Source: Alphaproteobacteria bacterium
Lineage (GTDB): Bacteria > Pseudomonadota > Alphaproteobacteria > SMXP01
NCBI GenBank assembly: GCA_028285305.1
Contig: JANQPV010000037.1
Location: 30,838-94,837, forward strand
Direction: 5' to 3'
DNA: 64,000 nt
Numbering within the stretch: the first letter of the stretch is position 1; each line of letters starts with the position of its first letter. Positions 34,030 through 44,247 of the stretch are shown one piece after another. Under the pieces are notes generated by a model, which had not been told where the DNA came from, did no database searches, and saw nothing but the letters and a program-made list of their open reading frames with translations. The translations under genes and the position numbers were made by a program.

Positions 34030-34113
34030 ATGGACATCAAATACGTGACAAGCGGGGTGATGTTAAGCGCGGTTCTGGTCTTTTTGGGCGCCATGATATT
34101 GGGAGCAATTTAA
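34030..34113 (+). CDS. 27-residue single-span membrane protein
   Basis: A very short reading frame starting MDIKYVTSGVMLSA and ending LGAMILGAI, which is almost wholly one hydrophobic helix with a Lys and Asp at the N-terminus. Support comes from the ribosome site GAGGAAG 5-9 nt upstream of the ATG, a TAA stop, and a strong intrinsic terminator 25 nt after the stop. These make a self-contained transcription unit. Size and topology recall small subunits or regulators of membrane complexes (CydX, YnhF, AcrZ type), but the sequence is not one I recognise. The 267 bp between the oxoprolinase stop and this gene show nothing else clear. Confidence 0.65.
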   Translation: MDIKYVTSGVMLSAVLVFLGAMILGAI

Positions 34114-34138
34114 GGGCGCTACCAGCATATTGGAATGG

Positions 34139-34166
34139 AAAAGCCCGGCCTTGTGCCGGGCTTTTT
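34139..34166 (+). terminator. Intrinsic terminator after the 27-residue protein gene
   Basis: AAAAGCCCGGC (34139-34149), loop CTTGT, GCCGGGCTTTT (34155-34165): an 11-bp perfect stem with five GC pairs at the apex and a T-rich tail on the plus strand. It could work weakly in reverse because of the leading A run. Confidence 0.92.
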
Positions 34167-34332
34167 CTTTGCCGTTAGAAGGAGTGGAATAGGCGAAGGT
34201 TGAAGGCCGCTTTGGCCGGAGGAAAACATTCGGTATCTGCACAGGAACCAGATCGAGATTTTGATTCCTTGGCAATTCAAGCTAGACTGGACGTCTAAAC
34301 TTTTGGACTCAAGCGAGAACAAAAAAAGCGCT

Positions 34333-34677
34333 GTGCGGACGGGACTTATTTTTGGCTTCGGTCTTTATCTGGCATCGTGTGCGGCGATATCAGAAGAATG
34401 CTCCGTCTACGCTTATTCCGACGAATATGACGGCAATCTCGTAGGCCTGGTTGATCTGTTTGAAGAATTTGAAGCACGATTGAGAAATCAACTGCCAGAC
34501 GAGATGAGAACAAAGCGCGCGTGTTGGTATACACGCGACAACAAGATCATTGCTCACATCCCTTTGGATGGTGGTTCACCGGGCAACAAGTCTTGGTACG
34601 GACAATCCTTCGAATTCTCGTTTCAGAATGCACGTTGGACGCTGACCACTGAAACCGTCACAATAGGCCCAATATAG
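34333..34677 (+). CDS. Putative small lipoprotein of unknown function
   Basis: I do not recognise this protein. From a GTG at 34333 it would have 115 residues, beginning with a short basic and hydrophobic signal (RTGLIFGFGLYLASC) that ends in a lipobox-like LASC, followed by an acidic globular region (YSDEYDGNLVGLVDLFEEFE) and a C-terminal beta-rich part (QSFEFSFQNARWTLTTETVT). The composition looks like a real folded protein. The start is unsure: no good ribosome site is visible, and in-frame TTG codons at 34261 and 34303 are alternatives. It follows a terminator and is convergent with metH. Confidence 0.55.
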   Translation: MRTGLIFGFGLYLASCAAISEECSVYAYSDEYDGNLVGLVDLFEEFEARLRNQLPDEMRTKRACWYTRDNKIIAHIPLDGGSPGNKSWYGQSFEFSFQNARWTLTTETVTIGPI

Positions 34678-34726
34678 TAGAAACTCAGCTCGGCCATGCC
34701 GCTCCCTATGGATGGAAACGATATGA

Positions 34727-37384
34727 CTAAGCCGCCCGAACCTTTGACGGAATATAGTTCAAATTGGGGGCAAGCCACCGCTCAGCCTCGTCAACCGACA
34801 CCCCTTTCCTCTTAGCGTACTCCTCGACTTGATCGGCCTCGATGCGGCCAACACCAAAATACTGACTTTCCGGGTGCGCAAAGTAGAGACCCGAAACGGA
34901 AGCTCCCGGCCACATTGCAAAGCTATCCGTTAGCTGAACACCTATCTTTTCCTCAACGGATAGGAGAGACCACAAAGTGCTCTTTTCGGTATGGTCAGGA
35001 CAGGCCGGATAGCCGGGAGCGGGCCGAATGCCCGTATATTGCTCGGCGATCAATTCCTCATTGGTGAACGCTTCGTCCGCCGCGTATCCCCAAAACTCCT
35101 TCCGCACACGTTCATGCATGTGTTCGGCAAACGCCTCCGCGAAGCGGTCGGCCAGAGCTTGGACCATAATCGCTGAATAATCGTCCTGCGACTGTTTGAA
35201 CGCCTCTGCGCGCTCGTCGGCGCCGAACCCGGCCGACACGACAAAGGCGCCCACATAGTCTTTCACGTTGGTTTCTCTTGGCGCCAGAAAATCGGAGAGC
35301 GCAAAATTGGAGCGGTCTCCGCTCTTAATCATCTGCTGCCGAAGCGTATGCAGCGTTGTCAGCGTCTCATCGCGAGACTCATCCGTATACACGTGAATAT
35401 CATCGCCGACAGAATTAGCTGGCCAAAGCCCAATAACGGCTTTCGCGGTCAGCCAATCCTCTCGGAGCATTTGATCAAGCATGGCCCGCGCGTCCGAGAA
35501 CAACGACCGTGCTGTTTCGCCGACGAGCTCGTCTTCCAGGATCCCTGGATAGCGTCCCGCCAGTTCCCAAGTTTGGAAGAAAGGCGTCCAATCAATGTAA
35601 TCAACAAGGGACTTGAGATCATACGAGTCAAAAACCTGCACTCCCAGATGCGCCGGCTCAGTCGGTTCGTAGGCCGACCAATCTGGCTTAAACTTGTTGG
35701 CCCGGGCCGCAGATAACGTTTGTCGCTTTGCCGCCGACTGACCAGCCGCATGACGCCGCGCCATCTCCTCATAGTCTTCACGAACACTTTCTAGGTACGT
35801 AACCCTTGCATTGCGAGACATCAGATTTGAGGCGACGCCCACGGCGCGCGAGGCATCTGTCACATGGATCGCCTGCCCGCTCTCGTAGTTGGGATGGATC
35901 TTCACCGCGGTGTGAACTTTGCTGGTGGTCGCCCCTCCGATGAGAAGTGGAAGATCAAGACCCAAGCGCTGCATCTCGCCGGCGAGATGACACATTTCAT
36001 CCAAGCTCGGCGTGATAAGGCCACTCAGCCCAATCATGTCCACGCCCTCTTTTTCGGCCGTTTCCAGAATCTGAGCCGCCGGCACCATCACACCAAGGTC
36101 GATCACTTCAAAGTTGTTACACTGAAGAACGACGCCAACAATGTTCTTTCCAATATCGTGAACATCTCCTTTGACCGTAGCGAGCAGGATCTTGCCATTG
36201 CTTTGGATTTCACCGCCATCCTCTTTTTCCGCATCCATGAACGGTAGCAAATAGGAGACGGCTTGTTTCATCACCCTGGCACTTTTGACCACTTGCGGCA
36301 GAAACATCTTCCCGGCACCAAACAAATCGCCCACCACATTCATGCCATCCATCAACGGACCCTCGATGACATCCAAAGGACGCGATGCGACCTGGCGCGC
36401 CTCCTCAACATCTTCGTCTATGTACTCGTTGATTCCACGAACCAGCGCATGCGAGAGCCGAGCGTTCACGTCCAACTTACGCCACTCAAGGTCCTGGACT
36501 TTTTGCTTGGTCCCCTCCCCTCGGTACTTCTCAGCGACGTCGAGTAGTGTATCAGTCGCATCGGGATGCCGGTTCAATATAACGTCTTCGACTGCCTCTT
36601 TGAGTTCGGCCGGAATGTCGTCATAGACCGCTAACTGACCTGCATTAACGATCCCCATATCCATGCCCGCTTTGATCGCATGATACAAAAAGACCGAATG
36701 CATGGCTTCGCGAACGGCGTTGTTTCCCCGAAACGAAAACGAGATGTTGGAAACGCCGCCTGAGACATGCGCGTGAGGCAATCCCTCCTTGATCAGCCTG
36801 GTCGCCTCAATGAAATCGACAGCATAATTGTTGTGCTCTTCGATGCCCGTTGCGACAGCAAATATGTTCGGATCAAAGATGATATCTTCGGCCGGAAAAT
36901 TGATCTTTTCCGTGAGCAGTCGATAGGACCGTTCACAAATTTCAAATTTCCGACCAATGGTATCGGCTTGACCCGTCTCATCGAATGCCATCACGACGAC
37001 GGCTGCGCCATAGCGCATAATCGCACGGGCCTGTTCAAGGAACGGTGCCTCTCCTTCTTTGAGGCTGATCGAATTGACAACCGCCTTGCCCTGAACGCAC
37101 TTCAATCCCGCTTCGATCACCGACCACTTGGACGAATCGATCATGATCGGCACACGCGCGATCGCCGGTTCAGACGCGATCAGATTGAGAAAGCGCACCA
37201 TCGCCGCTTCAGAATCGAGCATCGCATCATCCATGTTCACATCGATGATCTGCGCGCCGTTCTCCACCTGCTGTAACGCCACCTGCAAGGCGGCCTCGTA
37301 ATCGTCCGCCTGGATGAGTTTTTTAAATTTGGCCGAGCCGGTGACATTCGTTCGTTCACCGATATTGATAAACGTTGGTGTCAT
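34727..37384 (-). CDS. metH: Methionine synthase MetH, C-terminal part (folate, B12 and activation domains)
   Basis: Cobalamin-dependent transfer of a methyl group from methyltetrahydrofolate to homocysteine needs both this subunit and the next gene. The 885 residues hold a pterin-binding barrel ([20 protein letters not shown] start, [12 protein letters not shown] [12 protein letters not shown]), the B12 cap and Rossmann domains with the cobalt-ligand motif [12 protein letters not shown], and a C-terminal AdoMet-binding reactivation domain ([20 protein letters not shown]). The homocysteine-binding barrel is absent and lies in the upstream gene, 11 nt away. Each part has its own start and stop and a complete domain boundary, so I read this as a genuine split, not a frameshift. 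Confidence 0.93.
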   Translation of the reverse strand: MTPTFINIGERTNVTGSAKFKKLIQADDYEAALQVALQQVENGAQIIDVNMDDAMLDSEAAMVRFLNLIASEPAIARVPIMIDSSKWSVIEAGLKCVQGKAVVNSISLKEGEAPFLEQARAIMRYGAAVVVMAFDETGQADTIGRKFEICERSYRLLTEKINFPAEDIIFDPNIFAVATGIEEHNNYAVDFIEATRLIKEGLPHAHVSGGVSNISFSFRGNNAVREAMHSVFLYHAIKAGMDMGIVNAGQLAVYDDIPAELKEAVEDVILNRHPDATDTLLDVAEKYRGEGTKQKVQDLEWRKLDVNARLSHALVRGINEYIDEDVEEARQVASRPLDVIEGPLMDGMNVVGDLFGAGKMFLPQVVKSARVMKQAVSYLLPFMDAEKEDGGEIQSNGKILLATVKGDVHDIGKNIVGVVLQCNNFEVIDLGVMVPAAQILETAEKEGVDMIGLSGLITPSLDEMCHLAGEMQRLGLDLPLLIGGATTSKVHTAVKIHPNYESGQAIHVTDASRAVGVASNLMSRNARVTYLESVREDYEEMARRHAAGQSAAKRQTLSAARANKFKPDWSAYEPTEPAHLGVQVFDSYDLKSLVDYIDWTPFFQTWELAGRYPGILEDELVGETARSLFSDARAMLDQMLREDWLTAKAVIGLWPANSVGDDIHVYTDESRDETLTTLHTLRQQMIKSGDRSNFALSDFLAPRETNVKDYVGAFVVSAGFGADERAEAFKQSQDDYSAIMVQALADRFAEAFAEHMHERVRKEFWGYAADEAFTNEELIAEQYTGIRPAPGYPACPDHTEKSTLWSLLSVEEKIGVQLTDSFAMWPGASVSGLYFAHPESQYFGVGRIEADQVEEYAKRKGVSVDEAERWLAPNLNYIPSKVRAA

Positions 37385-37395
37385 ATGAAGGTTAC

Positions 37396-38466
37396 CTATG
37401 AGGCCGCAGCGGTAAAGGGCTCAAGACCGGACAAACGAAGACGTTTGGGAATCTCAGGCACATCGCGCGGAGGCACTTCCTTCACTCGGCCGGCGAACTC
37501 CCGGATATGTTCAGGTGTCGTGCCGCAGCAACCGCCGACAATATTGACGATCCCCGCACGAGCAAACTCCTCAAGCGCATCGCCCATCATTTCGGGTGTT
37601 TCATCATATTCGCCAAATTCGTTCGGCAGTCCCGCATTGGGATGCGCACTGACATAGCATTCCGCAACCCGAGAAAGCTCAGCGATATAGCCTCTCATAT
37701 CTTTGGCGCCCAGCGCACAATTGAGACCAATAGAGAAGGGGGCCGCATGTTTAACCGAATTCCAAAATGCTTCCGGCGTTTGGCCCGACAGAGTACGCCC
37801 CGACTGATCGGTGATCGTTCCGGAAATCATAATCGGCAAACGAAAGCCAAGCTCATCATAGGCTTCTTCAATGGCAAAGAGAGCAGCCTTAGCGTTCAAC
37901 GTATCGAAGATCGTCTCCACCATGATGATATCGGCGCCGCCATTCACCAAAGCCAGAGTCGCGATCTTATAGGTCTCGCGCAAGTCGTCGAAGGACACAT
38001 TCCGGAACGCCGGATCGTTGACATCGGGAGAGATGGACGCCGTCCGGTTCGTTGGGCCTAAAATGCCGGCCACATAACACGTACGGCCGGGGTCCTTCGC
38101 TTCCGCTTCGTCGCAGGCTTCTCTCGCGAGTTTGGCGCTTTCAAAATTCAACTCCTCCACAAGATGCTCCAGCCCATAATCTGCTTGCGCAACCGCAGTG
38201 GCGCTAAACGTGTTGGTTTCAAGAACATCTGCACCGGCCGCTAGGAAGCTCGCATGGATTTCCTTGATCACATGAGGCTGGCTAAGCGAGAGCACTTCTC
38301 CATTGCCTTTGAGTTCGAAATTGTGATCCGCAAACCGATCACCCCGAAAATCCTCTTCCGACAGACCATAGCTCTGAATCATCGTGCCCATAGCGCCGTC
38401 CAAAACCAGAATCTGGTCTTTGATAGAAGTGTTCAGGTGCTCTAGTCTCGCCTGCCGTTTGTTCAT
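37396..38466 (-). CDS. Methionine synthase MetH, homocysteine-binding part
   Basis: The 356 residues form the homocysteine S-methyltransferase barrel of Met[22 protein letters not shown] at the start and the three zinc cysteines in [11 protein letters not shown] and [16 protein letters not shown]. It works with the adjacent C-terminal subunit; on its own it cannot bind B12 or folate. It could resemble a free-standing BHMT-like enzyme, but its position 11 nt before the rest of MetH makes the split form nearly certain. Also downstream of metF by 5 nt, in one operon. Confidence 0.93.
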   Translation of the reverse strand: MNKRQARLEHLNTSIKDQILVLDGAMGTMIQSYGLSEEDFRGDRFADHNFELKGNGEVLSLSQPHVIKEIHASFLAAGADVLETNTFSATAVAQADYGLEHLVEELNFESAKLAREACDEAEAKDPGRTCYVAGILGPTNRTASISPDVNDPAFRNVSFDDLRETYKIATLALVNGGADIIMVETIFDTLNAKAALFAIEEAYDELGFRLPIMISGTITDQSGRTLSGQTPEAFWNSVKHAAPFSIGLNCALGAKDMRGYIAELSRVAECYVSAHPNAGLPNEFGEYDETPEMMGDALEEFARAGIVNIVGGCCGTTPEHIREFAGRVKEVPPRDVPEIPKRLRLSGLEPFTAAAS

Positions 38467-38471
38467 GGATT

Positions 38472-39353
38472 CTACCTCTTTGCTCTAAGGCCCAATAGGT
38501 GACAGACCGCATAAGCCAGATCCGCCCGGTTAAGTGTATATATGTGCAATTCGTTGAAGCCTTCTGCCTGCAGATTAAGGCACTGTTCGGCAGCAACAGA
38601 CGCCGCAATAAGTTTGCGCGTCTCAGGATCATCCTCAAGACCTTCAAAGATGTGCGACAGCCAATTGGGCACGCTCGCTCCGCATGCCCGTGCCATTTTG
38701 CTTACACCTGCAAAATTTGTAACCGGCATGATTCCGGGGACGATCGGCACATCAATCCCAGCCTCCGCCACTTGATCCCTAAAACGCACTATTCTTTCGG
38801 TCTCGAAAGCCATTTGCGTAATCGCTCTTGAAGCCCCGGCATCGACCTTGCGTTTCAAATTCTCGATATCATCATCGAAGGAAATCGCGTCCGGGTGCTT
38901 TTCGGGATAAGCTGCGACCGAAATCTCAAAGTCCGCTATTTTGCTCAGTCCCAAAACCAAGTCCGCGGCGTTTACATATCCATCCGGATGCGGTTCGTAT
39001 TTCTTGTCGATTCCCCCTGGCGGGTCACCTCTAAGTGCCACGATATGACGGATACCGGAATCCCAATACTGGCGCGCAACATCGTCGATTTCGCCCTTAC
39101 TGGCGGCCACACATGTTAAATGCGCGGCTGCCTTCAGATGTGTTTCCGTTTGGATGCGCCGAACCGTGTCATGCGTCCGCTCTCGCGTCGATCCGCCCGC
39201 GCCATACGTAACGGAGACGAATTCCGGCGCCAAGGGTGCAAGGCGTTCAATTGAATTCCAAAGGGTTTCCTCCATAGCCTCATTGCGAGGAGGCGAAAAC
39301 TCGAAGGATACCAACGGCGGCGTACGAACTTCGGCATCTTTGATCAAAGTCAT
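38472..39353 (-). CDS. metF: Methylenetetrahydrofolate reductase MetF
   Basis: FAD enzyme that reduces methylene-THF to the methyl-THF used by MetH. The 293 residues fit the bacterial single-domain MTHFR barrel: [47 protein letters not shown], and the C-terminal [20 protein letters not shown]. It overlaps the regulator gene by 4 nt (start at 39353, upstream stop at 39350), so translation is coupled, and precedes the two metH genes. Confidence 0.96.
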   Translation of the reverse strand: MTLIKDAEVRTPPLVSFEFSPPRNEAMEETLWNSIERLAPLAPEFVSVTYGAGGSTRERTHDTVRRIQTETHLKAAAHLTCVAASKGEIDDVARQYWDSGIRHIVALRGDPPGGIDKKYEPHPDGYVNAADLVLGLSKIADFEISVAAYPEKHPDAISFDDDIENLKRKVDAGASRAITQMAFETERIVRFRDQVAEAGIDVPIVPGIMPVTNFAGVSKMARACGASVPNWLSHIFEGLEDDPETRKLIAASVAAEQCLNLQAEGFNELHIYTLNRADLAYAVCHLLGLRAKR

Positions 39354-40354
39354 TGTGCTGCCTTTACACCATAACCTTCAACAGGAGCGCGCGGATCGAC
39401 AGCTTTCCAAAGGCCTACCGTTAGTCTCTTATCCGTCGATGAAGTGTCCGGCGGCAATTCCCTCGTCTCCGAGATTTTTAGACCCGCTTCCGCTGCCCAT
39501 TCTGCGACATCTTCATCAGAAAACCCTAACCGCAAATGTGCAAACTCATCGCGTAAGAAATCGAGGTCATGCGGCTTAAAGTCGACAATGATCAGCACAC
39601 CTCCGGGTTTCAGCAAGCGAGCTGCCTCTGCGATGGCTGTCCCGGGTTCAGAAAGGTAATGCAGAACTTGGTGAATGGTCACCAAATCCGCGCATTCATC
39701 CGGCAGCGCCAATGACAGGATGTCGCCTTGCTGTACCCTGCAGTTTTCGATCTTCGCGGCCGCCAAATTTGCCCGCGCCACATTGAGCATTTCGCGATTT
39801 GTATCGAACCCGATACCATGATCCACGTAAGGACTAATCAATTCCAGAAGGCGTCCAGTTCCGGTGCCGAGATCGATCAAATCCGAGTACCGTTTCTCTC
39901 CGAACAAGCCGACAAGAGCCCTTTCAACTTGCGCCTCTGGCAAATGCAGCGTTCGGATCGCATCCCATTCCTCAGCGTTCGCACTAAAGTACTCTGAAGC
40001 AATTCTGCTTCTGCTTGTTTTGATCTGTTCCAATCGCGCTCGATCTTTTTTTGTCTCCACTTCCTCCAAATTAATGGCTTTCAGTATTTGACCAAGCAGG
40101 AGCGACGTTGGAACGCGGTCTTCTGCATCGGGAACATGTCCCCGCAATCGAAAGAAGGCCCATGTTCCTTCTGGAACGCGTTCAATCAAACCCGCATCCA
40201 CAAGTATTTTGAGATGGCGACTTACACGAGGCTGGCTTTGCCCCAGAATTTGGGTGAGCTCAGTAACGGTCAGATCAGCGGAGCTTAGCAACGACAGAAT
40301 GCGAAGGCGCGTCTGTTCGCCAACTGCACGCAAAAAGGAAACAAGTTCGTCCAT
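39350..40354 (-). CDS. ArsR-type regulator fused to a SAM methyltransferase domain (SahR-like)
   Basis: A two-domain protein of 334 residues. Residues 1-85 form an ArsR winged helix (VSFLRAVGEQTRLRILSLLS, ILGQSQPRVSRHLKILVDAG, WAFFRLRG); from about 110 to 320 comes a class I methyltransferase domain (DLIDLGTGTGRLLELISPYV, CADLVTIHQVLHYLSEPGTA, IVDFKPHDLDFLRDEF). Proteins with this fusion next to methionine cycle genes have been described in Alphaproteobacteria as SahR, sensing S-adenosylhomocysteine. The link with metF-metH here and a palindrome just upstream suggest autoregulation of the operon. Start at 40354 chosen because the ArsR domain begins there. Confidence 0.85.
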   Translation of the reverse strand: MDELVSFLRAVGEQTRLRILSLLSSADLTVTELTQILGQSQPRVSRHLKILVDAGLIERVPEGTWAFFRLRGHVPDAEDRVPTSLLLGQILKAINLEEVETKKDRARLEQIKTSRSRIASEYFSANAEEWDAIRTLHLPEAQVERALVGLFGEKRYSDLIDLGTGTGRLLELISPYVDHGIGFDTNREMLNVARANLAAAKIENCRVQQGDILSLALPDECADLVTIHQVLHYLSEPGTAIAEAARLLKPGGVLIIVDFKPHDLDFLRDEFAHLRLGFSDEDVAEWAAEAGLKISETRELPPDTSSTDKRLTVGLWKAVDPRAPVEGYGVKAAQ

Positions 40355-40410
40355 TGAAGTGTCGCTAATCCAGAATGACAGAGTTGAAACGCTACAGCAT
40401 TCATGTTTAC

Positions 40411-40440
40411 ATATCAATATAAATATATCTTTATATATGG
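40411..40440 (-). promoter_or_regulatory. AT-rich palindrome, predicted operator of the ArsR-type regulator
   Basis: ATATAAA (40418-40424) and TTTATAT (40431-40437) are perfect inverted repeats around 6 bp, within a wider CATAT...ATATG dyad (40411-40440), 57-86 bp upstream of the regulator start. ArsR-family repressors bind AT-rich dyads at their own promoters. Confidence 0.6.
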
Positions 40441-40773
40441 CGTTTGAGCTATAGCTGAAACTTCCAGATACGCTTGGTGCGAACGACAGAATCCCGCAAA
40501 ATTGATTGTTCAGAGCGTTAACCTTTTGATATGGTACTCAGCAATAAATATGGGGTGGGCAACGTCCCGGCATTTCGAGTTTAAGTGTGGCTCGGTCTTG
40601 GGGTTGTGAGAATGGCAAGATCGGAGAGGTTTTTTCCGGCTTGTGCGGCTTCACACGCGCCGAGTCATGGAACATATAGGCAGAGTTAACGGATTGCTGC
40701 TATAGACTATCCGTTCGAACTATGGGGCCGTTCTGGAAACGCAAATTGAGACGCATCTGTGCGGGGGATGATC
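40441..40773. other. Intergenic region before mlaA
   Basis: 333 bp without a gene. It should contain the mlaA promoter and the upstream part of the divergent met operon promoter. A partial -35/-10 pair (TTGATA at 40526-40531 and TATGGG 17 bp later) is the best candidate I see. I looked for a SAM or SAH riboswitch and see none. Confidence 0.4.
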
Positions 40774-41541
40774 GTGAAAACTTTAGGTAACAAGTTCATT
40801 TTGCGTCTTTTGGTTGGGGCGTTCTGTATCACTGCGGCCGGCTGTGCTTCGACACCTCCCTCGCCGACCGAGATTGCCGCCCGGGAAGAGGCAAATGATC
40901 CCATCGAACCGGTAAATAGATCTTTCTTTAAGCTCAACAATGCGATCGACAACGCGGTTATTGAACCCACTGCAAAAGCTTATCGGCGGGCGCTCCCGAA
41001 ACAAGCCCGCGACGGCTTGAGAAACTTCTCGCGCAATTTGGGCGAGCCGGTCACATTCGCAAATGATTTGCTTCAGCTCGAGTTTAAGCGCGCGGGCGTA
41101 ACGCTTGGACGCTTCACCATCAATTCAACCATGGGCTTTTTTGGATTCAACGATGCGGCCAAGTCATTTGGCCTCAAGTACCACAATGAGGACTTTGGTC
41201 AGACCCTTGGTGTTTGGGGAATTCCTGAAGGTCCGTATCTGTACTTGCCAGTCATAGGTCCTCTGCCGCCCCGCGATCTGGTGGGAGCCATCGCCGACGC
41301 ATTCACGAATCCGTTATTCTGGGCCAACGAACCCATCATCGATGGAGTGTTGATCGGAAGCGGCGTTGCCGGCGGCGTGGATGTTCGAGAACGAAATTTG
41401 GAGAATCTGGACCGGTTGGAAGAAACCTCGGTCGACTATTATGCTTCACTTCGAAGTCTGTATCGCCAGCGCCGAAACTATGAGATTCGCAACGGCGAAA
41501 ACACTTACGAGGACCTTCCCGACCTTCAGGAGTTTGAGTAA
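40774..41541 (+). CDS. mlaA: Outer membrane lipid asymmetry lipoprotein MlaA (VacJ)
   Basis: Removes misplaced phospholipids from the outer leaflet of the outer membrane and passes them to MlaC. The protein starts with a signal peptide ending in the lipobox TAAGC, followed by the VacJ signature (NDPIEPVNRSFFKLNNAIDN), NEDFGQTLGVWGIPEGPYLY and LPVIGPLPPRDLVG. I prefer the GTG at 40774, which has GGGGG six nt upstream; the ATG at 40768 abuts the same G run and the GTG at 40759 has none. Length 255 residues. Followed by mlaC, so the two work as a pair; mlaFED are not in the window. Confidence 0.94.
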   Translation: MKTLGNKFILRLLVGAFCITAAGCASTPPSPTEIAAREEANDPIEPVNRSFFKLNNAIDNAVIEPTAKAYRRALPKQARDGLRNFSRNLGEPVTFANDLLQLEFKRAGVTLGRFTINSTMGFFGFNDAAKSFGLKYHNEDFGQTLGVWGIPEGPYLYLPVIGPLPPRDLVGAIADAFTNPLFWANEPIIDGVLIGSGVAGGVDVRERNLENLDRLEETSVDYYASLRSLYRQRRNYEIRNGENTYEDLPDLQEFE

Positions 41542-41550
41542 ACTCTGCAT

Positions 41551-41594
41551 CTTGACGATCTCAATTTTGACACGTTCATCCTTGACCGTCTCAA
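41551..41594 (+). repeat. Pair of TTGA-N5-TCAA dyads spaced 30 bp in the mlaA-mlaC gap
   Basis: CTTGACGATCTCAA (41551-41564) and CTTGACCGTCTCAA (41581-41594) share 12 of 14 bases, start exactly 30 bp apart (three helical turns), and each is a small dyad TTGA-N5-TCAA. A third, partial copy (CTTGACCA) starts at 41620. They could be an operator for a second promoter of mlaC; unproven. Confidence 0.45.
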
Positions 41595-41655
41595 AGTTTT
41601 CATGATCGAAATTGCACATCTTGACCACGAAGAAGACGAAAGCTCGAGCGACGGT

Positions 41656-42336
41656 ATGATCAATTTTGCTTCCGAACCAAGGACGATGGTTCCACGCTTT
41701 ACAAGAGTATGGGCAGCGCTTTTGATGGTGGTGTTCTTTTCAACTTTTGTTGGAGGAGCAGCACAAGCAAATGCCAGAGACGAAGCAGCAGAGCAATTTG
41801 TTCAAGATCTTATTGATGAGGGGCTCGCAATTCTTCAGAACGACGGCGCTTCTCTTGATGAGAAGAAGCAAGTGTTTGGTAACCTGGTGCTGAACAACGC
41901 CGATATTCCAGGCATGGCGAGGTTCACATTGGGCAAGTACCGCCGCAACATGTCATCCGAACAGCTCAATGAATTTGTCTCGTTGTTTGAGCAATATACA
42001 AAGAATTTCTATGAGACCCGTTTGGGCGAGTATGGCGGAGAAGACATAGACGTCGTGAACTCCGTCGACCTGGGCCGAAAAGGAATTGTCGTTGAGTCCC
42101 AGATGGAATTGGCACCCGAGTCGATTTTGGAAGTGAATTGGAAAGTCTTTAAAAAGTCCGATGGCGAATACATTATCACCGACCTAGGTGTCGCCGGCAT
42201 TTGGATGGTCTTGGAGCAGCGCTCACAATTCACGTCGGTGATCGGCAACAATGGCGGCAATGTGGATGCATTGCTGGTAAAGTTGCGAGAGATGGTGTCG
42301 TCAGGCGAAGGCGCTGAGCTGCCCCCTCCGACCTAA
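41656..42336 (+). CDS. mlaC: Periplasmic phospholipid carrier MlaC
   Basis: Shuttles phospholipid between MlaA and the inner membrane MlaFEDB transporter. From the ATG at 41656 the protein has 226 residues with a signal peptide (VWAALLMVVFFSTFVGGAAQ, cut near ANA) and the Tol-Tol-Ttg2/MlaC domain (LIDEGLAILQNDGASLDEKK, GMARFTLGKYRRNMSSEQLN, YGGEDIDVVNSVDLGRKGIV, ITDLGVAGIWMVLEQRSQFT). ATG codons at 41602 and 41686 are alternative starts; the last begins right at the signal peptide. Ends 7 nt from the convergent ettA stop. Confidence 0.9.
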   Translation: MINFASEPRTMVPRFTRVWAALLMVVFFSTFVGGAAQANARDEAAEQFVQDLIDEGLAILQNDGASLDEKKQVFGNLVLNNADIPGMARFTLGKYRRNMSSEQLNEFVSLFEQYTKNFYETRLGEYGGEDIDVVNSVDLGRKGIVVESQMELAPESILEVNWKVFKKSDGEYIITDLGVAGIWMVLEQRSQFTSVIGNNGGNVDALLVKLREMVSSGEGAELPPPT

Positions 42337-42343
42337 CCGGTCA

Positions 42344-44023
42344 TTATCTGCTGAACTTTTTGAACTTGATGCGTTTGGGAATTTCCGCTTCAGGACCTAG
42401 GCGCCGATTGCGATCTTCCTCGTAATCGGCGTAGTTCCCTTCAAACCACTCCACATGACTGTCTCCCTCGAACGCGAGCATGTGGGTTGCAATCCTGTCC
42501 AAAAACCAACGATCGTGAGAAATAACGACGGCGCATCCCGCAAATTCCGTGAGCGCATCTTCAAGCGCCCGCAACGTTTCCACATCGAGGTCGTTGGTTG
42601 GCTCATCGAGCAGCAACAGATTGGCGCCGGACTTTAGCATCTTCGCCAGATGAACCCGGTTGCGTTCGCCGCCAGACAGTTGGCCGACCTTCTTTTGCTG
42701 ATCTCCGCCCTTGAAATTGAACTGACCCACATAGGCGCGGCTCGGCATCGTGCGCTTACCCAACTCGATGACGTCTAGACCCTCGGAAATCTCTTCCCAC
42801 ACTGTTTTGTTGGGATCGAGATCATCCCGGCTTTGGTCTACATAGCCCAAGACCACGGTTTCGCCCAGATTCAAGGCGCCTTGATCCGGCTGCTCGGCCC
42901 CCGTCAACATACGGAACAAAGTGGTCTTGCCCGCACCATTGGGGCCGATAACCCCAACAATGCCGCCAGGAGGCAGCATAAAGGAGAGATCCTCGATAAG
43001 CAGATGATCCCCGAAACCCTTTGTCAGATTCTCTGCTTCAATGACTGTACCGCCCAACCGGGGACCAGCAGGTATAGTGATCTCCGCTTGACCCCCCTGT
43101 TCACGGTCTGCCGATGCAAGCAGCTCTTCATAAGCACGAAACCTCGCCTTGCTCTTTGCTTGGCGGGCTTTCGGCGAAGCATTGACCCATTCAAGCTCCC
43201 GCGCCAACACCCTTTGCTTGGCTTTGTCTTCGCGCGCCTCTTGTTCCAAACGCTTTTGTTTTTGAACGAGCCAAGACGAATAGTTTCCTTGCCAAGGAAT
43301 TCCCTGGCCTCTGTCTAATTCTAGGATCCATCCTGTCACATTGTCCAAAAAGTAGCGATCATGGGTCACGAGTATGACCGCACCCGGATAATCTCTTAGA
43401 TAGTGCTCCAGCCAAGCGACAGACTCGGCATCAAGATGGTTCGTAGGTTCGTCCAGCAGCAAAAGGTCCGGTGACTGAAGAAGCAATTTGCAAAGCGCAA
43501 CGCGGCGGCGTTCCCCGCCAGAGAGTTTTTCAACATCGGAATCTGACGGCGGACAGCGCAGCGCCGCCATTGCCATCTCAACCTTAGAGTCCAAATCCCA
43601 CGCATCGGCGGCATCTATCTTTTCTTGAATCTCAGCCTGTTCCGCGATGACCGCATTCATTTCATCGTCGTCCAAGGGTTCGGCGAACTTCGCCGAGATC
43701 TCATTGAATTTGTCGAGCAACGCTTTGGTCTCCGCCGCCCCCTCCATGACATTGCCAAGAACGTCTTTGCTCGGATCAAGTTGCGGTTCTTGCGGCAAGT
43801 ATCCGACCGTAGCGCCGTTCGCCGGCCGGGCTTCACCTGAAAAATCCTGATCCAACCCCGCCATGATCTTGAGGAGAGTCGATTTGCCAGCCCCGTTAAC
43901 CCCTACGATGCCGATTTTCGCATCCGGAAAAAAGCTCAAATGGATGTCCTTGAGGATCTGCCGTCCGCCGGAAAAAGTTTTGGAGAGGTGTTCCATTTGA
44001 AAAATGTACTGCGGTGTCGACAT
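42344..44023 (-). CDS. ettA: Energy-dependent translational throttle protein EttA
   Basis: ABC-F ATPase that binds the ribosomal E site and gates entry into elongation according to the ATP/ADP ratio. The 559 residues have two ABC domains with Walker A sequences GVNGAGKST and [10 protein letters not shown] and signatures [16 protein letters not shown] and [15 protein letters not shown]; between them is the EttA arm ([20 protein letters not shown]), which separates it from Uup and YheS. Length matches E. coli EttA (555). Convergent with mlaC, divergent from the PH-domain gene. Confidence 0.95.
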   Translation of the reverse strand: MSTPQYIFQMEHLSKTFSGGRQILKDIHLSFFPDAKIGIVGVNGAGKSTLLKIMAGLDQDFSGEARPANGATVGYLPQEPQLDPSKDVLGNVMEGAAETKALLDKFNEISAKFAEPLDDDEMNAVIAEQAEIQEKIDAADAWDLDSKVEMAMAALRCPPSDSDVEKLSGGERRRVALCKLLLQSPDLLLLDEPTNHLDAESVAWLEHYLRDYPGAVILVTHDRYFLDNVTGWILELDRGQGIPWQGNYSSWLVQKQKRLEQEAREDKAKQRVLARELEWVNASPKARQAKSKARFRAYEELLASADREQGGQAEITIPAGPRLGGTVIEAENLTKGFGDHLLIEDLSFMLPPGGIVGVIGPNGAGKTTLFRMLTGAEQPDQGALNLGETVVLGYVDQSRDDLDPNKTVWEEISEGLDVIELGKRTMPSRAYVGQFNFKGGDQQKKVGQLSGGERNRVHLAKMLKSGANLLLLDEPTNDLDVETLRALEDALTEFAGCAVVISHDRWFLDRIATHMLAFEGDSHVEWFEGNYADYEEDRNRRLGPEAEIPKRIKFKKFSR

Positions 44024-44247
44024 GAGGTTCCGTTCGGTGAGTGCGAGGAGAAACAGGACGCGGTCCGATGGTCGGGCGTCAAAGCGGTGGTTTAGACCAA
44101 ACCGCAGAAAACAGGCAAGCCGCGATTACGCCAAACGTGCTTTTCTAAGGCCGTTCGATTTCGGTTCGCAAAACTTTGCAAAAAGATGCAAAAATGACCA
44201 TATTTAGTGTGAGGCAATGGGACCAGATACCCATTTTGCTGAAGCTT

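Noticed and set aside
34727..38466. metH broken by a frameshift
   Set aside because: Each part has a proper start and stop, lies 11 nt from the other and ends at a domain boundary. A split gene fits better.
40355..40773. SAM or SAH riboswitch ahead of the met operon
   Set aside because: I could not find conserved pseudoknot or aptamer sequences; the ArsR-type regulator and dyad explain control better.
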